DNA of 29,777 nt. It comes from a virus. Positions 29,374 to 29,777 of the stretch are shown here, piece after piece (position 1 is the stretch's first letter; every line of letters begins with the position of its first letter). A program made the position numbers and the translations under genes. The stretch covers positions 1-29,777 of IMG/VR virus record IMGVR_UViG_3300005098_000057; one strand, written 5' to 3'. The notes under the pieces were generated by a model. It had not been told where the DNA came from. It was given only the letters and a program-made list of their open reading frames with translations, and searched no databases.

Positions 29374-29740
29374 CTTTGTCCTCCTCCTTGGCCGAGCCGA
29401 GAATTTCCTCTATCTGCTCCACCGTCAGGCCATCTTGCATGGCTGTGCGACGCAGTCTCTCATGACTTGATAAAGCCATGCGGACGATGCTGCCATCAGC
29501 AGCACGCTTGAAAGCCACTGTCGGCGAGAGCGGCTCCCGTCGTAAAGCGACGAAGAAACGACGCTTTATAAGCGTTACACGAATGCTGATACTTTCAGCA
29601 TCAGCCTGGTCAGGATACTCATCTCGGAGCTTTAGCAAGCGATTGCGGAGGCGGGTGGCCTCCGCTTTCGAAGCAGCAGGGAGCAAGAGCTCCTCCCCAG
29701 ATTGTAGAGACAAGGCTTCGCAGAACCAGTCTTTAAGCAT
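29366..29740 (-). CDS. Hypothetical protein
   Basis: The 124-residue protein starts with ATG at 29740 behind GAAGGAGGCCAGCG. The first half is helical with basic residues (SKAEATRLRNRLLKLRDEYPD), the middle is beta-like (SISIRVTLIKRRFFVALRRE), and the end has a short helix pair (ERLRRTAMQDGLTVEQIEEIL). The plan suggests a small nucleic-acid or protein-binding protein, but I do not recognise the family. It is the first complete gene of the leftward operon in this window. Confidence 0.55.
   Translation of the reverse strand: MLKDWFCEALSLQSGEELLLPAASKAEATRLRNRLLKLRDEYPDQADAESISIRVTLIKRRFFVALRREPLSPTVAFKRAADGSIVRMALSSHERLRRTAMQDGLTVEQIEEILGSAKEEDKDE
29583..29665. repeat. Two intragenic inverted repeats
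   Basis: ATGCTGA and TCAGCAT flank TACTT at 29583-29601. GCGGAGGC and GCCTCCGC flank GGGTG at 29645-29665. Both are perfect and lie in the 124-residue gene. Confidence 0.55.
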
Positions 29741-29777
29741 CGCTGGCCTCCTTCAGTAATTTGAGAGTAGTTTTCAG
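29733..29777 (-). CDS. 3' end of an upstream gene (partial)
   Basis: The frame is open from the right edge, ends ...KLLKEASDA and stops with TAA at 29733, eight bases inside the next gene. The overlap resembles other junctions in this operon. Too little is present to say more. Confidence 0.35.
   Translation of the reverse strand: MKTTLKLLKEASDA

Noticed and set aside
1-29777. CRISPR array, tRNA, rRNA, transposon or integrase
   Set aside because: No regular direct-repeat array, cloverleaf, rRNA segment, transposase or recombinase motif was seen on either strand.

Overview
The window looks like part of the genome of a tailed double-stranded DNA virus of bacteria, most likely short-tailed (podovirus-like). 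Nearly every base is coding. Most starts are preceded by a GGAGG-type ribosome site, and neighbouring genes overlap or abut through ATGA, GTGA or TAATG junctions. There is no tRNA, rRNA, CRISPR array, transposase or integrase. AGA/AGG arginine and AUA isoleucine codons are used freely. The host cannot be named from the sequence; the ribosome sites and codon use would fit a Gram-positive or thermophilic bacterium, but that is a guess.

Layout: two convergent arms meet near 16.35-16.4 kb. The left arm (1-16378, rightward) is a virion module. It holds the end of a structural gene, a possible decoration protein, a head-tail adaptor-like protein, a beta-propeller-like tail-hub protein, several small virion proteins, a SPRY-domain fibre or adhesin, two long structural proteins of about 620 residues, small basic proteins, two tandem HEAGHE metallopeptidase-like paralogues and a 1390-residue ejection-protein candidate. 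No tape measure or major tail protein was seen. Terminase, portal, major capsid and recognisable lysis genes are not in the window.

The right arm (29777-16352, leftward) is an early, replication and recombination module. In transcription order it has small accessory genes (including a tandem paralogue pair), a ribbon-helix-helix regulator behind a good sigma70 promoter with an operator-like inverted repeat, and then a conserved phage protein, a RecB/Cas4-like nuclease, a Sak4-like ATPase and a DUF669-like protein. Next come small proteins, a zinc ribbon, a ParB-methyltransferase fusion, a uracil-DNA-glycosylase/DNA polymerase A fusion, a DUF3987-like primase-helicase, helix-turn-helix-like paralogues and an ATP-dependent DNA ligase. 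Two genes in this arm (ligase and an 88-residue protein) read correctly only if one +1 frameshift is allowed in each.

The most unusual signal is a dispersed near-palindrome, GTCAAAWTTTGAC, usually followed by nTTTCT. It occurs seven times, always at gene junctions, on both arms and mostly 2-3 bases after a stop codon. It may be an operator or stoperator-like site. Its half-site GTCAA/TTGAC also appears in the operator-like repeat of the ribbon-helix-helix gene. In several places the element doubles as the start of a reading frame (Met-Ser-Lys/Asn-Phe-Asp), including two tiny frames. A second signal is an apparent excess of perfect short inverted repeats inside coding sequence, strongest in the last 800 bases. 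Two 24-25-residue single-membrane-segment peptides and a 30-residue gene are also present.
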